From NCBI GenBank assembly GCA_021292105.1, contig CM037865.1, positions 69,678,356 through 69,742,355 on the forward strand: a DNA stretch of 64,000 nt, read 5' to 3'. The position numbers and the translations under genes were made by a program. The notes under the pieces were generated by a model, which was not told the DNA's origin, searched no databases, and was given only the letters and a program-made list of their open reading frames with translations. The stretch is from Anadara kagoshimensis (taxonomy: Eukaryota; Mollusca; Bivalvia; Arcoida; Arcidae). Of this stretch, positions 35,001 through 44,810 are shown one piece after another (position 1 is the first letter of the stretch; each line of letters opens with the position of its first letter).

Positions 35001-36114
35001 CAGTGAATTAGAATCACCTGTCACTAAGTGCTTTCTGTGATTTGCATTTATGTTCAATGGGCAAACCAACTCAGGTTATTATATGCATCTCCTATCAGTA
35101 TTGATGCTTTGCATCAAGTTTCGTAAAATAGTGCCCCATAATTTTGGAGAATAGTTCTGGAAAAGAATTGTCAAGAAGGATGGAAATTTGAATTTAATAT
35201 CCCCTCTTTCTTCGAACAAAGTACAGCTAGAACTCCCATAAAGGGACTGACATCCCTGCCTCTGTAACAAAATACAGTCATACCTGTCTACAAAGGCCAC
35301 CCAATGGAACCAGTAAAAGTGGCCTTTATGGAAAGGTGACCCTTATATATACAGGTTCAAATAATATGAATAAAGAACAAAAAACCCCATATCATCCTTC
35401 ATGGCCTTATCTTCCAAGATATGAACTTGGGTTAAATGCCATGACGCACCATTGGATCATGAAGTGTGTGTGCCAAGTTCTATAAATTTTTCAAAAAGCT
35501 GCCACAAAAAAAGAGGGTACCTCTATGTGGTTTACCAGTACATTATCAGCCATGGTTTTATGCACTGAGGTATACTGGGGATTTCACATTGACCAACTAG
35601 ATGAACATCTCCAATCAAAATAGATATGGTTAACTTACATGTATTTGTTTTAGTTCTGACCCATGAACCTTCTTGGTACTAGTAATTATTTGATTTTATT
35701 TAAACTAAAAACCGTGAAGTTAAATAATATGAATTCTGAATGCTATTTCAAATTTTGTCTAATATTTGACACAGTATTTAAGTACATGTATTAATAATAA
35801 GATTTTGGATATTGAGGCTACATTCTATTACAAACAGGGGTCTCTTGTCCTTCTTTGGCAATGGGACTGACGCCCTTAGATTTGGAGGATATTGGGATTT
35901 TGCCATTATGGGGCTGAAAGTTGGCCCCAAAAATACCCCAGCCAGACTCATGACAAATATCTTGTTTTGGTCTATGGGTACATACATTAAATCCTACTGA
36001 ACTAGCTCTGACGGAGTAATCCTTCCTGCGGATGATAGCACAGTGCTGTACATGATCTGTAGATATCAAGGCATCATGTAGTAGGTTCTGTAACTGGTTC
36101 ATCTTAACTGTGTC
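31989..36114 (-). CDS. PFN4: Profilin-4 (PFN4), four conserved coding exons
   Basis: Exons on the minus strand are 36114-35986, 34977-34843, 33058-32953 and 32017-31989, with phases 0, 0, 1. From the internal Met at 36102-36100 the product is 128 residues; human profilin-4 is 129 as I recall. Family landmarks in order are [18 protein letters not shown] at the first junction, [65 protein letters not shown] and the C-terminus ADYFKEKGK. The split codon at the last junction (G|CT) makes the Ala. Profilin-4 is the divergent testis-associated profilin: in mammals it binds phospholipids and hardly binds actin, and acts in sperm head formation. An acceptor only 12 nt before the Met shows that an upstream exon exists. 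DTVK before the Met stays open, so an N-terminal extension is possible. Confidence 0.94.
32380..32573 (+). mobile_element. SINE, type B 3' part, in the last PFN4 intron
   Basis: CAGAAGAGACTATAAAATCC, GCACATTGGCCCAAGTGCAC, then CACTTCACCTACAG and TCTTGACTTTGATGTTAAAC with a short AATC/AATT tail match the type B 3' half. It lies antisense to PFN4. Confidence 0.7.
32725..32790. repeat. 23-bp direct repeat, 2.5 copies
   Basis: GGTCATTTGTTAGTCTTCAA repeats at a 23-base spacing; the third copy is cut short. Confidence 0.85.
32805..32872 (-). pseudogene. Partial decayed duplicate of PFN4 exon 3 end
   Basis: The sequence repeats the last ~32 bases of PFN4 exon 3 and ~30 bases of the following intron, with several substitutions. 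Read on the minus strand it still says [13 protein letters not shown] followed by the donor TTAG|GTAAAC. The Cys and one Glu of the true exon are changed, and there is no matching acceptor in the right phase. A dispersed repeat (about 32867-32930) lies between the two copies. Confidence 0.7.
32953..33058 (-). CDS. PFN4: PFN4 third conserved exon
   Basis: The exon is 106 nt (35 codons plus one base), with acceptor ATTTCAG|GAT and donor AAATTAG|GTAAAT. It encodes [22 protein letters not shown] and [13 protein letters not shown], the C-terminal strand-helix of the profilin fold. A damaged partial copy of its end lies about 120 bases further on, at 32805-32872. Confidence 0.93.
33213..33372 (-). 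mobile_element. SINE, type A fragment, reverse orientation
   Basis: GTCAAGATTCTTTCAATTAT, CCCGGAGAAAACTGACCTTT and AACTAGGATCTGCC are complements of type A tail and body; the tRNA-like head is lost. It makes an open run of ~90 codons that is not a gene. Confidence 0.65.
33547..33910. repeat. Imperfect inverted repeat with promoter-like arms, in a PFN4 intron
   Basis: The arms, 33547-33643 and 33816-33910, pair imperfectly: GGGTGTTTACAAT with ATTGTAAACACCC, AAATGGCGG with CCGCCATTTT, and TTTACGTAGGT with ACCTACGTAAA. The right arm holds a CRE-like TTACGTCA at 33848-33855, and both arms hold a YY1-like ATGGCGG core. The ~170-base spacer shows nothing else. It lies between PFN4 exons 34843 and 33058. 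Confidence 0.65.
34515..34731 (-). mobile_element. SINE, type A, reverse orientation, near full length
   Basis: GTCAGTTCAGGGACAGTAAA, CTTCGGCAAGTGAAATAACA, TATTCAAACTCAAGTAGTG and CAGATCACTTGGCCACCGAG are complements of tail, body, B box and A box. It lies in a PFN4 intron, in the PFN4 sense direction. Confidence 0.75.
34843..34977 (-). CDS. PFN4: PFN4 second conserved exon
   Basis: The exon is 135 nt, 45 codons, with acceptor CTGTATTGTAG|TTA and donor AAATGT|GTAAGT. It encodes [30 protein letters not shown] and [15 protein letters not shown]. The motifs EGIYF and YKCVRAD mark it as profilin-4 rather than classical profilin. Confidence 0.94.
35275..35350. repeat. Dispersed repeat GGCCACCCAATGGAACCAGT
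   Basis: ACAAAGGCCACCCAATGGAA, then CCAGTAAAAGTGGCCTTTAT recurs at 32880-32925 and, in reverse, at about 12335-12375. The family is not named. One copy sits exactly between the true and the decayed PFN4 exon 3 ends. Confidence 0.6.
35986..36114 (-). CDS. PFN4: PFN4 exon with conserved start Met
   Basis: The minus-strand acceptor is TTGTGTTGTAG|GAC and the donor GGATTTAAT|GTATGT. It reads DTVK, then [19 protein letters not shown] and so on to RASSVGFN. The Met at 36102 aligns with the start of human profilin-4. The four codons before it are open and in phase 0, so translation could also enter from an upstream exon. Confidence 0.92.
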
Positions 36115-36282
36115 CTACAACACAACAAGTAATTAAGAAATAAAATTAAATTACGGTAGATTAAATAACATCAAACCAAGGACTTGTGATTGTATCTGAA
36201 ATAAAATGAAAACTTAAATGTTTTACATTTTGCTACCATCCATTCAAAATTTTTTACCAGCATATTCTGAGTTCAGTAACAG

Positions 36283-36498
36283 TGTTTTACATCCAAGTCA
36301 AGATTCATTCAATTATATTGCGGCCATCAGTTCAGGGATGGAAGACAAAACTGGAGTACCCAGAGAAAACCATTTACCTAGCATCAACAAATTATTGACA
36401 AACTTTCTCAAATTAGAATCTGCCAAGAGTTGGATTCTAAGGTACACACACTGAGAGGCGCTGTGATCCATGAGTGCGTACTTTAGACCACTCAGCCA
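36283..36498 (-). mobile_element. SINE, type A, reverse orientation, near full length
   Basis: TTACATCCAAGTCAAGATTC, GTACCCAGAGAAAACCATTT and GTGCGTACTTTAGACCACTC are complements of tail, body and head. It sits between the PFN4 exon at 36114 and the candidate first exon at 36650. Confidence 0.72.
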
Positions 36499-36504
36499 TT
36501 AAAA

Positions 36505-36660
36505 ACAATTGTACCAGCACATATAGACTGGGTCCTTGAAGTATAAAATAATCTTACCAGCACATACATACTGGTCCCTACAAGTATAAAAAACATAACA
36601 GCACATACCAGTATATATAATGGCCCCTTAGAAATTAAAACAATCTTACCAGCACATCTA
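36505..36660. repeat. About 3.5 tandem ~46-bp units at a PFN4 candidate donor
   Basis: TACCAGCACATATAGACTGG-like units recur near 36511, 36556, 36594 and 36647, separated by AAGTATAAAA-like sequence. The last unit overlaps the donor end of the candidate exon 36706-36650, so GTGCTG|GTAAGA is partly duplicated. Confidence 0.7.
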
Positions 36661-36706
36661 TACTGGATGCTTTATCAGATTCTGTTAATTCTGGAGAATA
36701 CGACAT
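36650..36706 (-). CDS. PFN4: Candidate first coding exon of PFN4 (N-terminal extension)
   Basis: On the minus strand an ATG (context ACAAAATGTC) opens MSYSPELTESDKASSIDVL and runs 19 codons to the donor GTGCTG|GTAAGA in phase 0. Spliced to the exon at 36114 it would give [11 protein letters not shown], adding 23 residues before the conserved start. Against it: the donor end lies inside a short tandem repeat (36505-36660), and the family does not normally have this extension. Confidence 0.4.
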
Positions 36707-39700
36707 TTTGTCAGTACTTTTTTTCCACCAAATATAAAACAATTGTACTAAAACTACTGGTGTAATTAGAAAGACTTATACATATTCATATAAGTCTTCA
36801 TAAAACAGTTCTAACAATATTTTGAAGAAGATAATATTCTGATTTATTCTATTCTTTATTTAAACAAACCGTGATCAGGTCTATTCAAACATGTAAAATG
36901 AAGACACATTGTTTTCCTACATAAGTATAGAAATGTTTTGTTCCTGAAGTGAAACTTAAAACTTTATGTTATAATAATGTATTGAGAGACTTTAATCACA
37001 GGAATAATGACATGCCTGTGTAGACAATGACAATGTTAAAACTTTGCAATAATCAGTATATGATGATAAAGAAGACATATGGTAATATTTGTATTCTGTA
37101 AGAAGTCTATACAGAAAACATGTACAGATAGGATCAAGTTCATTTAGATCTTTACACAATTAAAATATACCGGTACTCCACCTGGTTCATTGTAAAACTA
37201 CCGGTATGGATTAAACTAGAAGATTTCATTTGATCAGATTTTAAACAACAGATAAAACACACCATGTCTCATATTGGTAAAAGTTGCTGGTAAGTCTATT
37301 TTTCTTTTTTCATTTCTTCACTAATTTAATATACTTGTATTTTCTTTTTTACAATTTAGCAGAATTTTTTCTGATAATAATATAAGTTAGGTTTAAGGTA
37401 ACAATCAATCATGATCACTGCTTCTTACAATTTGGCTACAGGTAGGCTAGAAACAGCTAGGTATTACTGGTAAATTTTGCGCAAAACAAATGACTGTGAA
37501 ATAAGTGAAAATTGGTACACCACAAAACTATAGTATATGAAATGGCATAAATCTTTTTGTAATCTATGCATGTCTTATATGAACTAGAACTGTCTCTGAA
37601 GGAGATTAATACCCCATCTCAAATTATTGGTGGAGAAAATTGACTGTAGGTGATGGGTTCTTAGCTTATGATATGCTTAACATGATTGAAATCTGTTTGG
37701 GTCACAATCTATTTGCACCAGTATATCATTTCCACCACCAACTTTTTAAAAAATCTTTAGTCCTTTTGCACCAATATGGCACCCAATTGCTGCACTTTCT
37801 TGAGAGTGTGATGGAGATATGAACAATAATTTTGACTTCTGTCCTCCTTTATCCAGTCTTTCAGACATCATTTCTGTGGCTTTACGCTTGCATGCTACTC
37901 GTAAGATTTAATGTTCAAACTTTCGAGCCTTAGTTTCATTATCATTTTAATTGAGTGGGTACCTGTTTTATTAATCTAAATGTAACTCTATCATGTGACT
38001 ATACTTATTTTCGTTTTGTTTTGTAATTATTTATATTGAACAGAGAACGTATTTCCAGACCACTTTTCACCATATGTACCGTATTTGAAACACTTGGCCT
38101 ATTAACATTTATAACATGAATTACCTGTCCAGGTAGACTGGCACAAAAGACCTCCAGATTCTGGCTGAGTTCAAACACCAGAAATTTTAGCTAGTGGCAG
38201 AAATGATACCTCTAAAAATATGTAATTGGCTCAAAAGGGCTTTTCCCCTTAACATTTGTCCATATTTTAAGAAAAAATGGATCATACATTATTAAATAAA
38301 CATCCAAAGAATCTTGTATTAAGGCCAAATTCGAAGTGGAGGGAATTCTAGTCTGAAAATGGCCATTATTCCACAAAATTCATCCAATAAAACTGATAAT
38401 CACAGTTGCACAGGTTCTCATATATGATGCTTATACACCGCAGCTATATAAATATGTACATAACAATTCTAAAACTACAATAACTTTCTGTTTTTGAAAC
38501 AAAACAAAATTCTTAAAATCATACCACTATATCCAAAACTGCTAAACTCATTACGTTTTCCTCTTGGTCTGAGTCTGCTGTCATTTTGAATATAGTACAC
38601 TGGTAACCGTAATCTCCAAAGAAGGTTGAAAAGGGTTAGATCTACCATATACTAGTATATATAACCTTTTGATCCAAAATCAACACTTTTTTACTTATAA
38701 TGTAAATGGTAGGGAGTTCTCGTTCACTTAAAGGATTTCAAAAACAAGTCACTAAAATGTCATATCAGAAGGTTATCCTTTTGTATGTACTAGTAACAAA
38801 ATTACTTTTAGCAAATACTAGCAAGAAGAAAACAAAAAAGGGGGGTTCTATTTATGTAATTTAACAAGCAATTTTCAAGGCGTTTAAAGAAGTTGTCAAG
38901 GTGAAGAATGGGAGAAAAGCAATTTATTTTTCTCTATAAGGGGTTATAATTAGACAGATCGTTAAAATTAATGGTCTTTCCCTGTGAGTAAAATCAAAAT
39001 GGGAGGTAAAATTCCAATATATAGTCTTTAAATTCACCCTTTAATTAGACCAATGGTGTATAAACTTAATCACTAGCTGTTTAAATCTAATTTATATTAG
39101 AGGAATTTTTTTGTTTCATTTCGTGTTTAACTTGTGAAATTTCTTATGTAAATACAGTTAACTGATTATATCTAAGAGAAATGATTGACAGGTCCACTTT
39201 GATTGTGTAATTGGTAAAAAAATCCACTCATATATTTTTTAAATTATGCATGTACTGCACATAGTTCTTGCATCAGTAGAAGGTTACTTAGCAATGTTGG
39301 TTGGCTGTTACATAGAGTACGGATATTGTGAAATCATGTCACAAAGATGATTTGTGTTTATTTAAATCCTGTTTTAAACTGTTAAGTATACATACATGCT
39401 TGCTTCACAAAGAAAATGGAAACTGTAACAAACAAGATGTCCGGTGAAGGTAAGAAATACAATAGATAAATCAAATATACAAATAATAAATGGGTAAATG
39501 TAAAACACCACAACTTTTGTTCCGAAATCATAAGAATTATTCTTATCTTTAGACCAGTCTCTATCTCTTAATTTTTAAGCAGCATAAACTAATTAGTTAT
39601 ATGATTTTGCTATATCCAATTAACAATTTTGTAAATTGGGCTTAATTAAAACATTAAAAAGAAATATTTATTTGTTATTGTATCATGCAATTTATGGTCG

Positions 39701-40179
39701 ATGTATAAATATTTATAAAGGTCTCATTTGTCATTGTATGTTACAGAAAAATGCAACCATTTTAAAATCTTTAGTTGAGATATTGACCAACCCCCTTTCC
39801 TCCATCCAAATCCACATCATTATGACATTCAGTTTAGTTCATTCTTTTTACAGAGTTCAACATGAGTAGAGTAAATTCCTAACAATTGTTATTTTGAAAA
39901 GTTAACTTGTAAATTATTTGTCAGAAGCTAATTAACATCTATTACATAGTTGTCTCCCCTTCTCTCATGTGAAAGAAAAATAGAACTTTAATATAAGAGC
40001 TGAATGATATGTTGGGAGCCTTGTTTTCAAGGAGTTTATCATCAATGTAGCTTGATTGTAGCTTTTTCAGTTTACTACCCCCTCACTATTTAAAGCTATG
40101 TGCCTGAAGACGTGTCATTTGGTCAGTTTATATCAATGAGGTAGAAATCTAAAGTAAACAATCAAGTGACTGTTGCAAA
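36707..40179. other. Upstream flank of PFN4; no firm gene
   Basis: It holds the candidate exon at 38584-38525 and, on the plus strand, a short METVTNKMSGE run before GAAG|GTAAGA at 39418-39452 that leads nowhere. Otherwise it is AT-rich non-coding sequence. Confidence 0.5.
38525..38584 (-). CDS. Candidate alternative first exon upstream of PFN4
   Basis: A minus-strand ATG opens MTADSDQEENVMSLAVLDIV, 20 codons to GTG|GTATGA in phase 0, the phase that the PFN4 acceptor at 36114 needs. Like the candidate at 36706 it is acidic and ends in a similar ID-V/L pattern. It may be an alternative PFN4 first exon, part of another minus-strand gene, or chance. Confidence 0.28.
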
Positions 40180-41101
40180 ATGGACAAATTCAGTGAAAGA
40201 ACAGTGATTCCATATTTGTATAAGAATGTTTTTGCACATAAGAGTATTTATATTGATATTGTAGCAACACAAGGGAGACATGCCGTTTCATATGCTATAA
40301 TAAAAAGATGGGTGGCAAAAATTTAAATGTGCCAGGCAGAGGCTTGATTGAGTATGACCTCGGCCGGCCTTGAATGCCAATCACTGTTACAACCCCAGAA
40401 ATGGTCAATAAAGTCCATGATATTGTTATTGTTGACAGGCAAATTACAGCCAATTATAATCAATACAGTTGGCATTTTACAGGAAAGAGTTAGTACATTT
40501 CATTTTGACAGAAAATCTTGCAAAGAAAAAACTTTCAGCCCGTTGGGTATCAAGACTTGACCAGCAGATCAGAAGCTCACAATGCAAACAACAGTCTAAA
40601 CAATGGAAGAGCCCTGGTTCACCCCAGCCAAAGAAGGCATTGGCTGTTCCATTTGCTGGAAATATTTTTGCCTTGAATTTCTGGTATGCTGATAGTAGTT
40701 TATCTCCACAAGGGACAAACAATCAATAGCACATACATGTACAAAGCACCACTTCTGAGGCAGTTACAAGAAAATATTCAAAGCAGGAACTCAGAAAAAA
40801 AGCGTGTTGTTCCACCAGGACAATGCTCTGTTAAAAAATATGCCATTGCCATGTCTGTCGTTAACAATTATGGCTTTAAACTGATTGAGTATCTGCCTTT
40901 TTATTGCCTGACTTTACTCCTCAAAGTCAAAACTCATAATGGCCATTTGCGGTTACCCACTTTCAATCATATGATGATTTCCTACATTTTTTGGAGGACT
41001 TTTTGAATGATCAAGAAATAGACTTCTTTAAAATTAGTACTGAGGCTCTTAAACATTGCTGGCAAAGTGTTTAGACTGAAAGGGATTATGTTGAAAAATA
41101 A
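40180..41101 (+). pseudogene. Decayed mariner-type transposase (Tc1/mariner relic)
   Basis: Fragments of a mariner transposase lie in order but in shifting frames, with several stops. They are an N-terminal MDKFSERTVIPYL, a PEMVNKVHDIVIVDRQITA segment, ENLAKKKLSARWVSRL (the conserved helix-turn-helix LSARWVPRLL region), KQWKSPGSPQPKKA, then FAGNIFALNFWYAD and KGQTINSTYMYKAPLLRQL. Next come a damaged DxD-region equivalent (PPGQCSVKKYAIAM), DFLNDQEIDFFK, and ERDYVEK before TAA at 41099-41101. Family length and order are about right for mariner. Terminal inverted repeats could not be found. It is not active. Direction is opposite to PFN4. Confidence 0.85.
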
Positions 41102-41817
41102 TCCAATATGTTCACCAAAATTCAAACAAAACCTTGAGTTTACATACAAGGCTCAAGGCTCAGGCACACAACATATCAATCAGCCTTTGTATATTAAACC
41201 CGGCTCCATCATCCGCAACATTAGTGCCTGACACATAAATAATAAAATCATACTGTTTTATTGAACAGACTCGATTTTAAGTGATAAAATTCCAGAATAG
41301 TCTAAAATCAATACACAATCACACATTCTCCCTATCATATCAGATAAAATCATCAAAATTACCTCCGATGTAACATTAATTCTCTGTGTTGTAGCAACTG
41401 TAAATGATTCATAAAAACTTTCATTTAATCAAGCAATTAGATCAAAATCTATATTTCCAGCCATAAAAACTAACATAGCTTCAAAATAACTTCACTAGCA
41501 AATTTATTCCAACATGTTAAACCTAAAAAGATTTATGTTAAATCTAAACATGACATGAATAGCAATAAATATTTTCATATAAATCATAAAATGTATATAC
41601 TTATTTTGTTTGTAGAAAATAAAATTTATAAATAGAAAAATAAAATTTATATATATATTTCACCTGCAATAAAATGTCATAAAATCACAAATATCCATTT
41701 ACACATTTACCTGTTCAGGTTTTCATACCAAAACTGTAATTATAATCATTTTGGCAATAAAACAATAGTCCAGTACTGTAGTCTACTGACCATGTACACC
41801 AACGTAATGATACTTAC

Positions 41818-41868
41818 TGGAAGTCCCGCCACTTGGAAATGTGGATTCCTATTTAGATCCAAATCCAT
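41818..41868 (-). CDS. Candidate alternative first exon on the minus strand
   Basis: A minus-strand ATG (AAAAATGGAT) opens MDLDLNRNPHFQVAGLP, 17 codons to a consensus donor CCA|GTAAGT in phase 0. It is richer in G and C than its surroundings. It could be a distal first exon of PFN4, about 5.7 kb upstream. No homology supports it. Confidence 0.28.
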
Positions 41869-42889
41869 TTTTGTATCAGTGTTACTAATTGTAATTTCAA
41901 AAGATAATTTTCACGGCAGAACAATTGTCTTTGTCAAAATATCATATTTTTTCAAACAAGATTTTTATCCTTAATTTTTCAGAAAATATCGCCCAATAAT
42001 CTGTCCCTTTTGTTACATTGTATCCGATGTATTGACGGATCAGATCAGCGATTGTTGGTTCAGATTTGGCGTGTCGATATAACAGAGTTATATTGTGTAG
42101 CAATCACAGTCCAGATCACATCTATAATATATTGCTAACCAGTCAACTGGAGATGTAATAAACTATTATATTTAACATATTAACAGTGACGGCAAGGATT
42201 TAATACCTCTTATAGTATTATGTTAGGTACCAAAAGTATAAATGTATTAATATATGTGTGTGTAAAATTAATTCCAAGTTCAACATGTACCTGTAATATC
42301 ATATATAGGCAAACGATATTGACCTGTCTGTTGACCTTTAATATTAATATTTTTGGACCAGTGTGTTTATGCATTGGGCACATGTTGATTCCGTCTACAG
42401 TATGCAAAACACTAAAACCAATGCTATTCAAGTATTAACTGCTGACCCTAACACTATCACTGCATTTGGTGGATTCTCTTATATGAATATTCTTAATGAA
42501 AGGTCAAGCAGACAGGTCAATGTTATTAGCCTATATCAGGAAAAATTAATCTTACAAGTTATCTGTAAACATTGAGGGAAACCTTAAATCATATCTAACA
42601 TATCCTATAATAGCTCAACTAGATTAAGGGAATCTCTAAATAAAACCATGATCCTACACTCTCACTAGTACTGGGATTATCCTAGTTCCATTCCTGTTAA
42701 AGTGGAATTATTTCCAGATTTTTCATGTTTTAATGGTGTAATACAATTTTAATTATTTTTCAGGATTTATAAATAGTGGAATTTTTCACATATTTAATAA
42801 CAGCTAACAATCAGAATTATATTGGCTCTAGAAAGTTAGACTTTGAAATACAACCATTGTATGAAATGACGTCAATATAGCTATGAAAA

Positions 42890-43200
42890 CAAGAGCAATC
42901 TCTTGTGAGACAAATACAACATCCTCAACATTGCCAATTTCTAAGATTTGACCTTGTGACCTTGACCCTTGGCCTATACACCTAAATATTGTATGTCACA
43001 CATCATCTCATGTTGGTTTCCATTTGTTTCCAGTTTGATAAAAATCCATCAATAGGCATGGAAGATATGAAGTACTGGGTAGACAGTACTAGAAACAATA
43101 TTGGGAGGGACGACCAGATGGAAAGGTTATTCCTATATATGCTGTAGACATTTATTGGTTGGCTGGATGTCCAAATAAAGTGATCACATGGTTTTGGGTT
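42890..43200 (+). mobile_element. Dispersed non-coding repeat fragment (CAAGAGCAATCTCTTGTG head)
   Basis: It starts with the near-palindrome AAGAGCAATCTCTTGTGAGA and contains TTTGACCTTGTGACCTTGAC, then CAGTTTGATAAAAATCCATC and GGGAGGGACGACCAGATGG. Sequence of this kind is common in bivalve genomes; it codes for nothing visible. A related GGTCAAAGGTCAAGG segment lies near 58099. Confidence 0.45.
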
Positions 43201-43265
43201 TGGTGAGGTTAATTTATAAATTTGTTACATTGTTGGCCAGTGTGCTTGTCATTGGTTCTTTTAGA

Positions 43266-43440
43266 TTTCTGCTATTTAACACTAGTCAAAGGTCAAGGTC
43301 ATATTTCCCCAAATAACAATTTCTGCTATTTAACATGTCAAAGGTCAAGGTCATTAATCATATTTCCCCAAATAACAATTTCTGCTATTTAACATGTCAA
43401 AGGTCAAGGTCATAAATCATATTTTCCCCAATAAAAAATT
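43266..43440. repeat. Three 54-60-bp tandem units
   Basis: TTTCTGCTATTTAACA, CAAAGGTCAAGGTCAT and ATATTTCCCCAAATAACAA repeat at 43266, 43320 and 43380. Confidence 0.88.
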
Positions 43441-43679
43441 ATTATTACCCACATTATGGAATAACCAATTTAATATGTTGCATTAGCCTTAAAAACTGAT
43501 CTGAGAATTTGAACTATCTGTTTAAAATTCATAACTGAAGTTGTTTTCTGAACAAGTTATTTGAACAAGATGTAAAACAAATTATTTTGTTTTGTGACTT
43601 TTGACCTATATCAAGTTTAAATGAAAGATTAGTCAAAAACTGTAGTGATTTATAATCTAAGGTAAATATTAATCCTTCT

Positions 43680-44280
43680 ACCTAGAAATGTACAACACCT
43701 GACTGGTTAAGATACAGGTACAAGCTGCTAACTTCCTTTTACTGAGAGTGGGGAAGCTCAGTTGGTAGAGTGTTCACTCAGTATGTGATAGGTTGGGGGT
43801 TCCAATCCTTGCCTGATCAGACCTGAGTAGAAATGTACAACACCTTACTGGTGAAGATACAGGTATAACCTGATTACTTCCTTCTACTAATATTGGAGTA
43901 GCTCAGTTGATAGAGTGTTATCTTAGTATGTGGAGGCTGTGGGTTCCAATCCTTGTCTGGTCAGACACAAATAGAAATGTACAACACCTTACTGGTTAAG
44001 GTACAGGTATAATATGATTCTTATTCTTCTACTGATATTAGTAGTGGTGTAGCTCAGTTTGTAGTGTTCACTCAGTAAGTGGGAGGTCAGGAGTTCCAAT
44101 CCTTGTCTGATCAGACCTCAATAGAAATGTGCAACATCTGACTGGCTTAGACACAGGTACAGGATGATAACTTTTCTGCTATTGATAGTGAGGTAGCTCA
44201 GTTGGTAGAGTGTTTTTGACTCAGTAAGTGGTAGGTTGGGAATTCTATTCCTATATAGAGCTCTTAAATGGTTATATACA
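43680..44280 (+). repeat. Tandem array of four ~145-bp units with tRNA-like heads
   Basis: Four units begin with tRNA-like A boxes near 43753, 43896, 44045 and 44193 (GTAGCTCAGTTGGTAGAGTG), each followed by a B-box-like GGTTCCAATCC about 45 bases on. Between them is a shared linker, GAAATGTACAACACCTTACT. They do not fold as intact tRNAs because the acceptor ends do not pair. The heads resemble the SINE-B head in this window, so this is a tandemly amplified SINE-like fragment. Confidence 0.8.
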
Positions 44281-44810
44281 AGTAACAATTTCTATAAAAT
44301 GCTACCTCTGACAGTAAGTTTCATTTTATTGATGGGTAAAGTGTCAGACTCTAGATAGGTGCCTTGAGATGGAGCAACTGTCTAGGGCATGTTGTGACCT
44401 AAGACAAATCACTTCATTCATTACATGATAACCAAAACAATTACCGGTAGAACCTTTGACTGTTACCGACAGTGTTTTTAAGGTTAGAATAAGATTATAA
44501 AATTAAATTCAATGGTTGATGGTACACTTTAAAAAATTGCTACAACAGTTTTTTCAGCTATTAGCAACATGACACAATGTCACCTACAGTAACTCACAAT
44601 AAAGTTGAATACACAAGCTGTGTGTTATTTATCAGTTGCGCAAGCGTTTCTGATATGCTATATACCAGTACTTATAACAGTTTAATGGACCTACAAGGTC
44701 TTGGATTAACATTGCGAATCACTCAGTTTGTTAACTGGTACTGAACTGTTACCACTAATGGTTCACTTCAAAGAAAAATCCCTGTCACATAAGGTTCGCT
44801 TGAATTGTTG

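Noticed and set aside
39418-39452. Plus-strand first exon METVTNKMSGE before GTAAGA
   Set aside because: No downstream plus-strand exon fits before FAM228, which has its own start, and such short ATG-to-donor runs are common by chance.
40180-41101. Active mariner transposase
   Set aside because: There are several frameshifts and stops, the catalytic region is damaged, and no terminal inverted repeats were found.
43753-44250. Functional tRNA gene cluster
   Set aside because: A- and B-box-like sequences are present, but the 5' and 3' ends do not pair as acceptor stems and the linkers repeat, so these are SINE-type heads.
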